This document shows, piece by piece, positions 1-9,477 of a stretch of 39,590 nucleotides of DNA. Every line of letters begins with the position of its first letter. The stretch's first letter is position 1. Source of the DNA: an uncultured Pelagibacteraceae bacterium (GTDB lineage: Bacteria > Pseudomonadota > Alphaproteobacteria > Pelagibacterales > Pelagibacteraceae); contig CABZXV010000008.1 in assembly GCA_902529785.1 (NCBI GenBank), forward strand, positions 1 to 39,590, in the 5' to 3' direction. The translations under genes were made by a program, and so were the position numbers. The notes beneath the pieces are model-generated. The model did not search any database, was not told the DNA's origin, and saw nothing but the letters and a program-made list of their open reading frames with translations.

Positions 1-1920
1 TGGTCTATACAATGCGACTAGTGCAATAATATCCTCTAAATGGTTTGGTTTCATGTTTATTAGAGCGTCCTTCATTCCAGAGCTTTCTAATTGAAACAAA
101 CCAACTGTTTTGCCACTTGATAATAATTCAAAAACTTTTTGATCATTGTAATCAATGTTTTCAATTTTAAAATCTGTATCTTTTATGGTTACTAGTTTTT
201 GGGTTTTATTTATTACTGTCAAAGTTTTTAAACCCAAAAAATCGAATTTTACCAAACCGGCATTTTCTGCTGAATACATATCAAATTGTGTAGATGGAAG
301 TAATAAATCAGCAGAATTATCCTTATACAAAGGAACAGTTTCTGTTAGTTTTTTATCTGCGATAACAACACCTGCCGCATGCGTTGCAATATTTCTATTT
401 AATCCTTCGAGTTTTAAAGATAACTCTATTAATCTATCAACTCTTTTATCTTCTTTAATTAATTTTTGTAATCTTGGTTCAATATTTATGCTTTCTTGCA
501 ACTTTAATGGTCTAGATGGATCAAATGGTATCATTTTACAGATGCTGTCAATAAATCCATATGGAAGTCCTAAAACTCTTCCCACATCTCTTATAACCAT
601 TCTGGCTTTAAGTTTTCCGAATGTGATTATATGAGCCACGCTATCTTTATATTTAGTTGTTAGATATTTAAATACTTGATCTCTTTTTTCCTCGCAAAAA
701 TCAATATCAAAATCGGGCATAGAAATTCTATCAGGATTTAGAAATCTTTCAAAAATCAGATTAAACTTTATTGGATCTACATCTGTTATTGAAAGACACC
801 ATGCAACTAAAGAACCTGCACCTGAACCTCTTCCTGGACCTACTGGTATATTATTATTTTTTGCCCATTTAATATAATCCGAAACTATTAGAAAATATCC
901 TGAGTAATTCATTTCTGTTATAATTTTTATTTCATGATTTAATCTGTTTTTATATATTTCCTTTAATTTATCGTTATTTTTAATCTTGTTAATTAATTCA
1001 TGATCTTTATTAAATTTTTCATCCAAACCTTTGATAGATTCCCTCATTAACTCTTCGTTAACATTAACTGTATTAGAACCAATATTTGGAAGGATTGGTT
1101 TAGATGGTGTAGGTCTAAAGTTGCATCTATAAGGTAAATTATAATTATTTTCTAATGCTTCAGGCAAATCTTTGAAGATTTCATTCATCTCTTTTGATGA
1201 TTTGAGGTAGTGATTGTTTGATAATTTTTTTCTATTTTGTTCGTTTACATATGTTTTTTGTCCTATACACATCAAAGCATCATGTGCTTCGTGCATTTCT
1301 TTTTCTAAATAATAAACCTCATTTGTGGCTATAAGCGGTATTTGATATTTTTTAGAGAGGTTTAAATTAAAAATTTCAAACTGCTTTTCATTATGATCAT
1401 CATGTCGTTGTATTTCTAAATAAAAATTTTCTTTAAAATTGTTATTTAGGGTTATTATTAACTCATTTAAATCATCAAATAACCCTTTATTAAAAAGCTG
1501 ACCAATCAAATTATTTATTGATCCAGATAACACAATTATTCCTTGGCTATGCTTTATTAAATCCTCAACAAAACAATGTGGATCATCGTTGCCTTCATTT
1601 TCTAAATATGATTTCGAAGACAGTTCAATAATATTTTGATATCCATCGTGATTTTTTGCTATAAGAGGGATTAATCCATAATTATTTTTAAATTTAAAGA
1701 GGATTTGTGAACCAATAATAGGCTGAGTTCCTACAGATGAAATATTTTCTGAAAATTCCAATGCGCCAGATAAATTATAAGTATCACTTAACCCAACTGA
1801 TTTGGTTTTGTTTTTTTTACAATATTCCTTGAGATCATCAATTTTTAATGCACCTTCACAAATTGAATACTGTGTGTGTATCTTAATTTGATTAAAAGTT
1901 TTTGAATTAGAATGAGGCAT
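1..1920 (-). CDS. dnaE: DNA polymerase III alpha subunit, N-terminal part (partial)
   Basis: This is the catalytic subunit of the replicative DNA polymerase. The start is the ATG at 1918-1920, and the reading frame is open to the left edge, giving the first 640 residues of a protein usually near 1,150. The N-terminus carries the PHP domain with its histidine-bearing motif (IHTQYSICEG, residues 13-22). The palm holds a GPGRGSGAGS nucleotide-binding stretch (about residues 361-370) and the catalytic PDFDIDF motif at residues 402-408, whose aspartates D403 and D405 match the E. coli pair D401/D403. The last visible residues read ALYRP, where the family continues GPM. The start overlaps the end of lolD by 14 bases, so translation is probably coupled. 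No frame break is visible. Confidence 0.96.
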   Translation of the reverse strand, partial: MPHSNSKTFNQIKIHTQYSICEGALKIDDLKEYCKKNKTKSVGLSDTYNLSGALEFSENISSVGTQPIIGSQILFKFKNNYGLIPLIAKNHDGYQNIIELSSKSYLENEGNDDPHCFVEDLIKHSQGIIVLSGSINNLIGQLFNKGLFDDLNELIITLNNNFKENFYLEIQRHDDHNEKQFEIFNLNLSKKYQIPLIATNEVYYLEKEMHEAHDALMCIGQKTYVNEQNRKKLSNNHYLKSSKEMNEIFKDLPEALENNYNLPYRCNFRPTPSKPILPNIGSNTVNVNEELMRESIKGLDEKFNKDHELINKIKNNDKLKEIYKNRLNHEIKIITEMNYSGYFLIVSDYIKWAKNNNIPVGPGRGSGAGSLVAWCLSITDVDPIKFNLIFERFLNPDRISMPDFDIDFCEEKRDQVFKYLTTKYKDSVAHIITFGKLKARMVIRDVGRVLGLPYGFIDSICKMIPFDPSRPLKLQESINIEPRLQKLIKEDKRVDRLIELSLKLEGLNRNIATHAAGVVIADKKLTETVPLYKDNSADLLLPSTQFDMYSAENAGLVKFDFLGLKTLTVINKTQKLVTIKDTDFKIENIDYNDQKVFELLSSGKTVGLFQLESSGMKDALINMKPNHLEDIIALVALYRP

Positions 1921-2590
1921 CGGTAACCTGCATATTACCATTATTCATCAAAATTTTACAATCTGCCATATTTGCAAAATATCTATTGTGAGTTGCAAAA
2001 ATTATGATCCTTTTTGGGTTTTTCAAATTAAATAGAATGTTAAAAATAAGTTTGGCATTATTTGCATCAAGACTACCAGTTGGCTCATCTGCCAGTATAA
2101 TCTCAGGATCATTTATCAATGCTCTTGCTATTGCAATACGTTGATTTTCTCCACCTGAAAGTTCATTAGGAAAATGATTTATTCTAGCGGACATACCTAT
2201 TGTTTTAATTAATTTTTTGGCACTTTCTATAGATTTTTGTTTTTCATTAGATATTAGTAAATTCGGCAAATAAACATTTTCTAAAGCATTGAAATCTGAC
2301 AATAAATTTTTATCTTGATAGATAATTCCAACCTTTTTAGCTCTAATTAAGTCATTCTCAGATTTATTATTTGATTTTATCTTATGGCTGTTTATTTCTA
2401 TTGAACCTGCTGTTGGAACATCAATCAATGATAGCATATTCAACAATGTCGATTTTCCAGATCCTGATGGTCCCATAATAGAGTATGTTTTTCCTGACAC
2501 AAAATTAAATGAAATATCATTTAAAACTTTAATAGATCTATTCTTTTCATATTTTTTTGTAAGATTTTTTATTTTGATATAATTATTCAT
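1907..2590 (-). CDS. lolD: Lipoprotein-releasing ABC transporter ATPase LolD
   Basis: ATP-binding subunit of the inner-membrane complex that detaches outer-membrane lipoproteins and passes them to LolA. I chose the ATG at 2588-2590 (227 residues), which overlaps the lolC stop in the string ATGAATAA. An in-frame ATG at 2611 would add seven residues but lies well inside lolC. Visible motifs are Walker A GPSGSGKST (residues 40-48), Q-loop YQD, signature LSGGENQR (144-151) and Walker B IILADEP (164-170), then the LolD/MacB-like PTGSLD. The gene follows its membrane partner lolC and overlaps dnaE downstream. Membership of the LolD/MacB/FtsE group is certain from the motifs; the Lol assignment rests on the adjacent LolC-type permease. 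Confidence 0.92.
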   Translation of the reverse strand: MNNYIKIKNLTKKYEKNRSIKVLNDISFNFVSGKTYSIMGPSGSGKSTLLNMLSLIDVPTAGSIEINSHKIKSNNKSENDLIRAKKVGIIYQDKNLLSDFNALENVYLPNLLISNEKQKSIESAKKLIKTIGMSARINHFPNELSGGENQRIAIARALINDPEIILADEPTGSLDANNAKLIFNILFNLKNPKRIIIFATHNRYFANMADCKILMNNGNMQVTDASF

Positions 2591-3794
2591 ATTTAAGCGT
2601 TTTAATTGCATCTAAGTTAGCTGCTTTAGAGGCAGGGTAAATCGATACAAAAATTGTTATTATTATTGAACAAAAAGAGACTATTATTATTGAATTTATA
2701 TTTATTTCTGAGGGCATAGAATTTAAAATATAAATATCCTTTGGAAATAGAGATATTCCAAAGGTATTTGAGATAAATTGTCTAATATTTTCTATGTAAA
2801 CTGAAAAAAGGGTGCCAATAATTACACCAAATAATGTTGCCAAAGTACCTATAAAAAAACCAACTAAAAAAAAAATCTTTTTAATAGATTTATTTGATAC
2901 TCCAATCGATTTAAGAATGCCTATATCTCTTGTTTTATTTTTGACTAGAATTGTAAGACCTGAAATAATATTAAAGGCTGCAACAATAATTATTAAGGAA
3001 AGAATTATAAACATTACATTTCTCTCTACCTTCAAGGCTGAAAATAAAGATTTATTCATATCTGACCAAGTATAAATTAAAGAGTCAGGAAAAAGTTTTG
3101 TTAAATTTTTTTTATGATTTTCGATATTTTTTGGATCCTTAAAATAAAATTCTAAAAATCTATTTTCTGTATTCTTGTTTAAAAAATTCTCAAGTGTTTC
3201 CAAGTTAATATATGCAATATTTTCATTATAGTCGGATAATCCGCTATCAAAAATTGATATTATTTTAAATATTTCTTGTTTGGGAAGTGTTCCAACTAAA
3301 GTTTGAATTCCAACAGGCGACATTACTGTAATAGTATCACCAATATTTATATTTAAATTAAAACTCAGTTCTTTACCAATTGAAATAGAATTATCAGTCA
3401 AATTTTTTGATCCAAAATATTCCTTATTAGATACAATTTGGAGATTTTTAAAATCATTTTCTAAATACCCTTTTAAGAAAATTCCTTTAGTATTATCTTT
3501 ACTTAATATTACTGCTTCTCCATCACTTGAAAATATTTTTTCATATAAGTCTGCAGACTGAGTAAATACCTTTGAGTTATTTACAGGTTGAACTATTGCA
3601 TGTGCATTAAAACCTACAATTTTATTTATTAATTCAGTTCTAAAGCCATTCATGACAGACATTACAATGATGAGAACTGCCACTCCTAAAGAAATTCCTA
3701 TAAATGAAAATATTGAGATAATATTCAAAAAACCATCATTTTTTCTGGTTTTTAAAAATCTAAGAGTAACTTCTTTTTCTAGTTGTGATATCAA
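2583..3794 (-). CDS. lolC: Lipoprotein-releasing system permease, LolC/LolE family
   Basis: Membrane subunit of the lipoprotein-releasing transporter, 403 residues. The layout is the family's: one transmembrane helix near residues 24-48 carrying the characteristic SVMNGF segment, a large periplasmic MacB-type domain (about 50-255), and three C-terminal helices (about 258-282, 305-335, 365-392). The start is a TTG at 3792-3794 that overlaps the proS stop (TTGA). No ATG exists before residue 45, and a later start would destroy the first helix, so the TTG is the credible start. Only one LolC/E-type gene is present, so the complex is presumably a homodimeric permease with LolD rather than LolCDE. 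Confidence 0.9.
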   Translation of the reverse strand: MISQLEKEVTLRFLKTRKNDGFLNIISIFSFIGISLGVAVLIIVMSVMNGFRTELINKIVGFNAHAIVQPVNNSKVFTQSADLYEKIFSSDGEAVILSKDNTKGIFLKGYLENDFKNLQIVSNKEYFGSKNLTDNSISIGKELSFNLNINIGDTITVMSPVGIQTLVGTLPKQEIFKIISIFDSGLSDYNENIAYINLETLENFLNKNTENRFLEFYFKDPKNIENHKKNLTKLFPDSLIYTWSDMNKSLFSALKVERNVMFIILSLIIIVAAFNIISGLTILVKNKTRDIGILKSIGVSNKSIKKIFFLVGFFIGTLATLFGVIIGTLFSVYIENIRQFISNTFGISLFPKDIYILNSMPSEININSIIIVSFCSIIITIFVSIYPASKAANLDAIKTLKYE

Positions 3795-5119
3795 TTTGAT
3801 TTAGCTTTTAGTATTTGTGATGCTATATCCTCAATAAGTAACTTTTGAGTTTCACCGTTAACCTCTTTAAATTCAAGAAAATCACCATCGGTTTTGTTAC
3901 CTATAATCAGTTGAAAAGGAATACCAATAAGATTAAATTTTTTAATTTTTGCGGAAATATTTTCCTCAGTATCATCTATTATAGCGTCTATATTTTTAGA
4001 TTTTAAATATTCAAATATTTTATCTGATTTTTCCAAGTTAGTTTTGTCATTTTTTTTTATCATTGGAAGTATCGCGCAATCGTAAGGGGCAATTGATATA
4101 GGCCATTTCATTGTTTCATCATTATCATTATATTTAGCCTCAATTATGGCACCTACCAATCTTGATACACCTATTCCATAAGATCCCATTTTAACAAATT
4201 CTTTTTTACCATTAAAATCCACTGCAGCATTCATTGGTTTTGAGTATTTATCTCCAAAATAAAATATATGGCCTACCTCAATTCCTTTTGTGTTTAATCT
4301 AAATTCTTCAGGAACTACTTTTTCAAATTCTTTCTGTTCAAACTTCTCATCTGTAACAGAATAAAATTTTTCATATTGCTTTCTTAAATCAGAAAGCGAA
4401 TTTTTTTCAAGTAAAGTAGATGAGCTATCTACATCAAATATTCTTTTATCTGTATAAATTTTACTTTCTCCAGTATCGGCTAAAATTATAAATTCATGAG
4501 AAAGGTTACCACCAATAGGACCAGTATCAGCTGCCATTGGAATTGCAGATAAGTTCAATCTTTTAAAAGTTCTCAAATAAGAAAGAAAAAATTTATTATA
4601 AGAAAATAAAGCTTCATCATCACTTAGATCAAAAGAGTAGGCATCTTTCATATAAAATTCTCTACATCTCATAATTCCAAATCTAGGTCTTAATTCATCT
4701 CTAAATTTCCATTGAATATGATACAATAATTGTGGGAGTGATTTATATGATTTAATACTTGATCTAAAAATTTCTGTAATAAGCTCCTCATTAGTTGGTC
4801 CGTATAGCATTTCTCTATTTTGTCGGTCTTTTATACGCAACATTTCTTCTCCATAATCATCATATCTTCCACTTTCTTTCCAAATTTCTGATGATTGAAT
4901 TGTTGGCATTAAAATTTCTTGAACCCCAATTTTATCTTGTTCTTCTCGAACAATCCGCTCAATTTTTTTCATGACTTTAAAACCAAAAGGTAGCCATGAA
5001 TAAATACCAGCTGAAGACTGTTTAATCATTCCAACTCTTAACATAAGTTGATGTGATTTAATTTTAGCTTCAGTTGGATTATTCTTAAGAATTGGAACAA
5101 ATGATTTTGAAAAATACAT
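3791..5119 (-). CDS. proS: Prolyl-tRNA synthetase (short, alphaproteobacterial type)
   Basis: Charges tRNA-Pro with proline in the cytoplasm. It is a class II synthetase: the motif 2 region FRDELRPRFG is at residues 139-148, followed by MRCREFYMKDAYSFD, and motif 3 (GSYGIGVSR) lies near residue 320. The substrate loop GPTNEELITE is at 108-117. At 442 residues it lacks the roughly 180-residue editing insertion between motifs 2 and 3 found in E. coli ProRS; this short form is usual in Alphaproteobacteria. The C-terminal anticodon-binding domain covers about residues 345-440. It lies 8 bases after rnj, and its stop overlaps the lolC start. Confidence 0.96.
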   Translation of the reverse strand: MYFSKSFVPILKNNPTEAKIKSHQLMLRVGMIKQSSAGIYSWLPFGFKVMKKIERIVREEQDKIGVQEILMPTIQSSEIWKESGRYDDYGEEMLRIKDRQNREMLYGPTNEELITEIFRSSIKSYKSLPQLLYHIQWKFRDELRPRFGIMRCREFYMKDAYSFDLSDDEALFSYNKFFLSYLRTFKRLNLSAIPMAADTGPIGGNLSHEFIILADTGESKIYTDKRIFDVDSSSTLLEKNSLSDLRKQYEKFYSVTDEKFEQKEFEKVVPEEFRLNTKGIEVGHIFYFGDKYSKPMNAAVDFNGKKEFVKMGSYGIGVSRLVGAIIEAKYNDNDETMKWPISIAPYDCAILPMIKKNDKTNLEKSDKIFEYLKSKNIDAIIDDTEENISAKIKKFNLIGIPFQLIIGNKTDGDFLEFKEVNGETQKLLIEDIASQILKAKSN

Positions 5120-5127
5120 TTTATAAT

Positions 5128-6786
5128 TTATATTCTTATCAAGTTTATATTTGTTAGTGGTTTTTTCCCAGTTTTTTCTTTTGAAAATTTCCTACAAGCA
5201 ATTTTAAGTGCATCTATAAGATTATCTTGTTGTTTAAAGTTATTTAATGAAAATGTTTTGACAGTTTTTTCTATCTCTTCTTCCAATTCATATATAAATT
5301 TTTCACTCTCATAGATAGGCAAACCTCTGAAAGTAATTAAGGGTTTATTGTGAATTTTGCCCTTTGGAGTGATAACAATTGTAGCTTCAAGAAATCCATT
5401 TACTGAAATATTTCTTCTTTCTTTTATAGATCTTGAATCCTCTTCTACTGGCACATTTCCATCTAAATAAACTCTTCCACACGGCGCTTTATCATATACC
5501 TCAGGTTTGTCGCCTGGATATAATTTTACAATATCTCCATTCTCTACCTGTACAGGATGTTTAACTTGCATTTCTTTAGCGAATTCAATGTGTTCCATCA
5601 TGTGTCTATGCTCTCCATGCACAGGAATAACTGCTTTTGGCTTAATCCAATTATACATATCTCTCAAATCTTCCCTATTCGGATGACCTGATACATGAAT
5701 GTATTCATTATCCTCAGAAATAACCTCTATTCCCTCTTTTACTAAATTGTTGTGAAGTTTATATAGTTTTTTTTCATTACCTGGTATAATTTTTGAAGAA
5801 AAAATTACAGCATCATTTCTTTCAATAAAAACATCTGGATGTGTATATTTAACTATTCTATTCATCGCACCCATTGGTTCTCCTTGACTTCCAGTACATA
5901 AATAGACAATTTTTTCTCTAGATATATTTTTTGCATCTCTTGGATCTACTGGATCAATAACATTTTTAAGATAACCACATTGCCTGGCTGCTTTAAATAT
6001 TCTATGCATTGATCTTCCAACAAGAGAAATATGTCTTCCAGTTTGTTCTGCACAGTAAAAAACTGTTTCCATTCTTGCCACGTTGGATGCAAATGATGTA
6101 ACAATTATTCTTTTTTTTAACCTTTCAAATAATTTGAGTAAATTTTTACGAACATCAAGCTCTGATCCTGCTCTACCTGCACTAAATACATTTGTAGAGT
6201 CGCATATCATAGCCAATACACCTTCATTACCTATTTCCTTTAATCTTTCAGAGTTTATATTTCCACCAATTAAAGGATCTGGATCACATTTCCAATCTCC
6301 AGTATGTAGAATATTTCCAGCCGGTGTTTGTATTCTAAGACCATTAGGTTCTAATATTGAATGAGTAAGAGTAACAAACTCTATTTTGAAAGGATCTAAA
6401 TTAATGGTACTATTTAGCTCCACAATTTTTAAATAACCAGTAATATCAATTTTTTTTTCTTTAAATTTTTCTGTAATTAAAACTGAAGTAAATGGTGTAG
6501 CATAAATTTTACATTTTAATTTTGGCCAAACATGAGCTATAGCTCCAATATGATCTTCATGAGCATGTGTTAGCACTATACCTAACAAGTCATCTTTTTT
6601 ATCAATAATAAATCCCGGATCTGGATATATGATATCAACACCTGGGACTGTATCATCTGCAAACGTAACACCAACGTCAACAATAATCCATTTTTGATTG
6701 TCTGGTTTGCCATATGCAAAAAGGTTCATGTTCATTCCTATTTCACCAGATCCTCCTAGGGGACAAAACAATAATTCATCTTTCAT
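5128..6786 (-). CDS. rnj: Ribonuclease J
   Basis: Metallo-beta-lactamase/beta-CASP ribonuclease of 552 residues, expected to process and degrade RNA in the cytoplasm by 5' exonuclease and endonuclease activity. The zinc-binding motif HAHEDH is at residues 74-79, with further ligands in LHTGDWKCD (about 160) and ICDST. The beta-CASP part contains CTGSQGEP, ISGH-like VSGHPNRED and the late VHGEHRH motif. Length and motif order match alphaproteobacterial RNase J. It is packed 7 bases after coaX and 8 bases before proS. Confidence 0.94.
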   Translation of the reverse strand: MKDELLFCPLGGSGEIGMNMNLFAYGKPDNQKWIIVDVGVTFADDTVPGVDIIYPDPGFIIDKKDDLLGIVLTHAHEDHIGAIAHVWPKLKCKIYATPFTSVLITEKFKEKKIDITGYLKIVELNSTINLDPFKIEFVTLTHSILEPNGLRIQTPAGNILHTGDWKCDPDPLIGGNINSERLKEIGNEGVLAMICDSTNVFSAGRAGSELDVRKNLLKLFERLKKRIIVTSFASNVARMETVFYCAEQTGRHISLVGRSMHRIFKAARQCGYLKNVIDPVDPRDAKNISREKIVYLCTGSQGEPMGAMNRIVKYTHPDVFIERNDAVIFSSKIIPGNEKKLYKLHNNLVKEGIEVISEDNEYIHVSGHPNREDLRDMYNWIKPKAVIPVHGEHRHMMEHIEFAKEMQVKHPVQVENGDIVKLYPGDKPEVYDKAPCGRVYLDGNVPVEEDSRSIKERRNISVNGFLEATIVITPKGKIHNKPLITFRGLPIYESEKFIYELEEEIEKTVKTFSLNNFKQQDNLIDALKIACRKFSKEKTGKKPLTNINLIRI

Positions 6787-6793
6787 ATTTTTT

Positions 6794-7534
6794 TTAATTT
6801 ATAGCAACTCTTAAGATACCTTTAATTGTTAAATTTTTATCAACCGTTTTAATACCTTTAATTGATGATTTAAATAAGTGTGCAAATCCACCTGTAAGTA
6901 TAATTTTAAACTTTTTTTTAGTTTGTTTTAAAATAAGTTTAATTATATTTTCAATTAAACCACTATAACCATGATAAAAACCAGCTCTTACAGCACTTTT
7001 GGTGTTTTTACCAATGACATTTGCTGTCTTTTCTAGCTTAATTTTAGGTATTAGAGAGGCTTTATCTATTAAATTTTTCAAAGAAAGTTCTACGCCAGGT
7101 GCCAAAACACCACCAATATAATCTTTTTTAATAACAATATCAAAATTTGTGGCTGTTCCAAAATCAACTATAATATAATTAAACTTGCTATCAATAACTG
7201 CAATCGCATTAGCTAAACGATCAGAACCAATTTGTTTTCTATTAACTTTTATATTTATAAATTTTTTTAAATTACATGTTTTTAACTCAAAACAGTCCAA
7301 TTTAGTAATTTCTTTAATGGTTTTTTTTATAATTTTATAAGAGTTAGGGACAACAGAGCTAAAGAGTATTTTTTTAAGTTTAGTATTATATTTTCTTAAA
7401 AATAATAATTTTTTGTTGATAAATTTTTTGTTCAAATTTTTTTTATGTATTTTAATATTTTTGATTAATTTTAGGTTGTTATTAAATAAGCAAATTTTAA
7501 TTGCGGTATTTCCGATATCTCCAATTAAGTACAT
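6794..7534 (-). CDS. coaX: Type III pantothenate kinase
   Basis: Catalyses the first step of coenzyme A synthesis, ATP-dependent phosphorylation of pantothenate. All family motifs are visible in the 246 residues: the N-terminal phosphate loop DIGNT (6-10), GSDR (103-106), DFGTATN (124-130) with the predicted catalytic aspartate D124, and GGVLAPG (141-147). It is an ASKHA-fold enzyme. The residues between motifs are unusually rich in Lys, Ile and Asn, matching runs of A and T here. It lies 3 bases after birA, so two cofactor-related genes are adjacent. Confidence 0.93.
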   Translation of the reverse strand: MYLIGDIGNTAIKICLFNNNLKLIKNIKIHKKNLNKKFINKKLLFLRKYNTKLKKILFSSVVPNSYKIIKKTIKEITKLDCFELKTCNLKKFINIKVNRKQIGSDRLANAIAVIDSKFNYIIVDFGTATNFDIVIKKDYIGGVLAPGVELSLKNLIDKASLIPKIKLEKTANVIGKNTKSAVRAGFYHGYSGLIENIIKLILKQTKKKFKIILTGGFAHLFKSSIKGIKTVDKNLTIKGILRVAIN

Positions 7535-7537
7535 ATA

Positions 7538-8062
7538 TTAAACTCCAAATGAGCGTAAGTTTTTTTCATAGAGCAATTTAATTTCTTTAAATAATTCAAG
7601 TCTATTTAATTTTTTATTTGTATAATTATTTAAAAATGTAGTTGGATAATTATTAATTTTTGGACTATTTGAAACATTAATTCCAATTCCCACTATTAAG
7701 TATTTTCTATTTTGCATAAAAATTGTTTCTTGTAAAATACCACAGACTTTTTTTTTATTTATTAATATATCATTGGGTTTTTTTATCTGAATAAGAGAAT
7801 TAATTTTTTTATTAATAATTTTTTTTATTATTTTTAAATTTAAATTAACGATTGTTGATAAAGGTTTTTTTTTATTAATTTCAAAGAAGACTGACAAAAA
7901 TAAGTTGCCTCTCATAGATATCCAATTATTTTTTCTTTGTCCTTTACCTTTTGTTTGTTGATCTGTTAAAATTATTCCTCTTTGATTTCTTTGCTTAATT
8001 AATCTTATTGCTACGTTGTTGGTGCTTTCAACTTTTTTGTATAAATATTTTTTTAATTTCAT
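7538..8062 (-). CDS. birA: Biotin--[acetyl-CoA-carboxylase] ligase, minimal form
   Basis: Attaches biotin to the carrier domain of biotin-dependent carboxylases via biotinyl-AMP. Seen in the 174 residues: ESTN (12-15), the adenylate loop GKGQRKNNW (39-47), the KKPND motif (94-98), KKVCGIL (104-110) and GIGINV (125-130). There is no N-terminal helix-turn-helix, so it should not repress a biotin operon. The C-terminal small domain is severely shortened compared with the roughly 250-residue alphaproteobacterial relatives. The usual GRGRxGR and KWPND motifs are altered. The start overlaps the nuoN stop (TAATG). The family call is firm; full activity is an inference. Confidence 0.85.
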   Translation of the reverse strand: MKLKKYLYKKVESTNNVAIRLIKQRNQRGIILTDQQTKGKGQRKNNWISMRGNLFLSVFFEINKKKPLSTIVNLNLKIIKKIINKKINSLIQIKKPNDILINKKKVCGILQETIFMQNRKYLIVGIGINVSNSPKINNYPTTFLNNYTNKKLNRLELFKEIKLLYEKNLRSFGV

Positions 8063-9477
8063 TAAATCATTGTAATTTTAGATACTATTTCTGTTATGCC
8101 ACTTGGATATATAAAGTATGCTAAAATAAATATTGTTGAAATAGCTAATGTAATTTTTAATCCAAAATTATGAGAAGTTTCGTATCCATCTTTTTCTGGA
8201 TCAAAATATATAATTTTAATAATTCTAAGATAATAAAAAGCTGCTACGACGGTTGCTAATAATCCAACAATTGCTAAAAAATACATTGATTGCTCTACAA
8301 CAGCTAAGAATACATAAAATTTAGCAAAAAAACCTGCTAGCGGAGGTATTCCTGCCAAAGAAAACAAAACTATTAATAATGAGAATGACAAAATTGGGTG
8401 TTTTTTAGAAAGTCCAGATAAATCATCTATATTCTCATAATATTTATCATTTCTCTTAAGCATAAATAAGCAGCTAAAAAAGGCTAAATTCATTACCAAA
8501 TAAATAGATATATAAGTAATAGAACTTTGTATTCCTTGGTTGCTAACTGTTGCTAACCCAGCCAACGCATAACCCATATGACTGATTGAACTATAAGCAA
8601 TCAGTCTTTTTAAGTTTTTTTGACCTATGGCTGCCACGGCACCAAATATCATTGAAGCTATTGAAATAAATACAATTATTGTTTGCCACTGATCATTCAT
8701 ATTGGCAAAAGGTGTGTACAAAAACTTAATGAATACAGATAGTGCAGCTATTTTTGGAAGTATAGCAAAGAATAATGTTACAGATGTTGGGGAGCCTTGG
8801 TAAACATCTGGAGCCCACATATGAAAAGGTACAGCCGATATTTTAAATGCAAGACCAACTAAAATAAACACTATCCCAAACGTGGTACCATAATTAAATT
8901 CGGTAGAGTTTATAAGTATTTGATCAAAATTTGTACTTTCAGAAAACCCATAAGTTAATGAACACCCATATAATAGCAAACCAGAAGATAATGCACTAAG
9001 AACAAAATATTTTAGGCCAGACTCTGTGGAAAGTAAATTATCTCTATTAAAAGATGCAAGAACATACAAAGCTAATGATTGCAATTCAAGGCCCATGTAA
9101 AAAACAATTAAATCATTTGAACTTATCATTATCATCATTCCCAAAATGCTGCTTAGAATGAGGATTGGATATTCAATTTTATTTAAATTGATAACTTGAA
9201 TATATTTGGATCCAGTTAGCATTACAAAAATTCCTGATCCAACAAGTATTATCTTCATATAGTTAGATAAATTGTCTATTAAATATGATTCATTGAATAA
9301 GTAAATTGTATCTAATGAGCTGAGATTTATAATTAATGCCAATAAAATAACTAACGATATATTAGATAAATTATAAATTAAAGTTGCACTATTTTTTTTG
9401 AAAACTCCAACTAGTAAAAATATCATTATAGACACCGATATGAAGATTTCAGGTAATATATATTGAAAATTCTCCAT
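8062..9477 (-). CDS. nuoN: NADH-quinone oxidoreductase subunit N
   Basis: Antiporter-like membrane subunit of complex I, 471 residues with about 14 hydrophobic helices. The conserved charged residues of the proton channel are visible: E131 in GLELQSLALY and K212 in AFKISAVPFHMW, plus a lysine in GQKNLKRLIAYSS. It is the last of the 14 nuo genes. Its ATG overlaps the nuoM stop by one base (TAATG), and the next gene birA starts the same way from its own stop, so the tail genes probably share the nuo transcript. Confidence 0.97.
   Translation of the reverse strand: MENFQYILPEIFISVSIMIFLLVGVFKKNSATLIYNLSNISLVILLALIINLSSLDTIYLFNESYLIDNLSNYMKIILVGSGIFVMLTGSKYIQVINLNKIEYPILILSSILGMMIMISSNDLIVFYMGLELQSLALYVLASFNRDNLLSTESGLKYFVLSALSSGLLLYGCSLTYGFSESTNFDQILINSTEFNYGTTFGIVFILVGLAFKISAVPFHMWAPDVYQGSPTSVTLFFAILPKIAALSVFIKFLYTPFANMNDQWQTIIVFISIASMIFGAVAAIGQKNLKRLIAYSSISHMGYALAGLATVSNQGIQSSITYISIYLVMNLAFFSCLFMLKRNDKYYENIDDLSGLSKKHPILSFSLLIVLFSLAGIPPLAGFFAKFYVFLAVVEQSMYFLAIVGLLATVVAAFYYLRIIKIIYFDPEKDGYETSHNFGLKITLAISTIFILAYFIYPSGITEIVSKITMI

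Noticed and set aside
155..634. 159-codon plus-strand frame at the left edge
   Set aside because: It lies antisense to the intact dnaE frame, which carries the polymerase motifs; the plus-strand product shows no domain.
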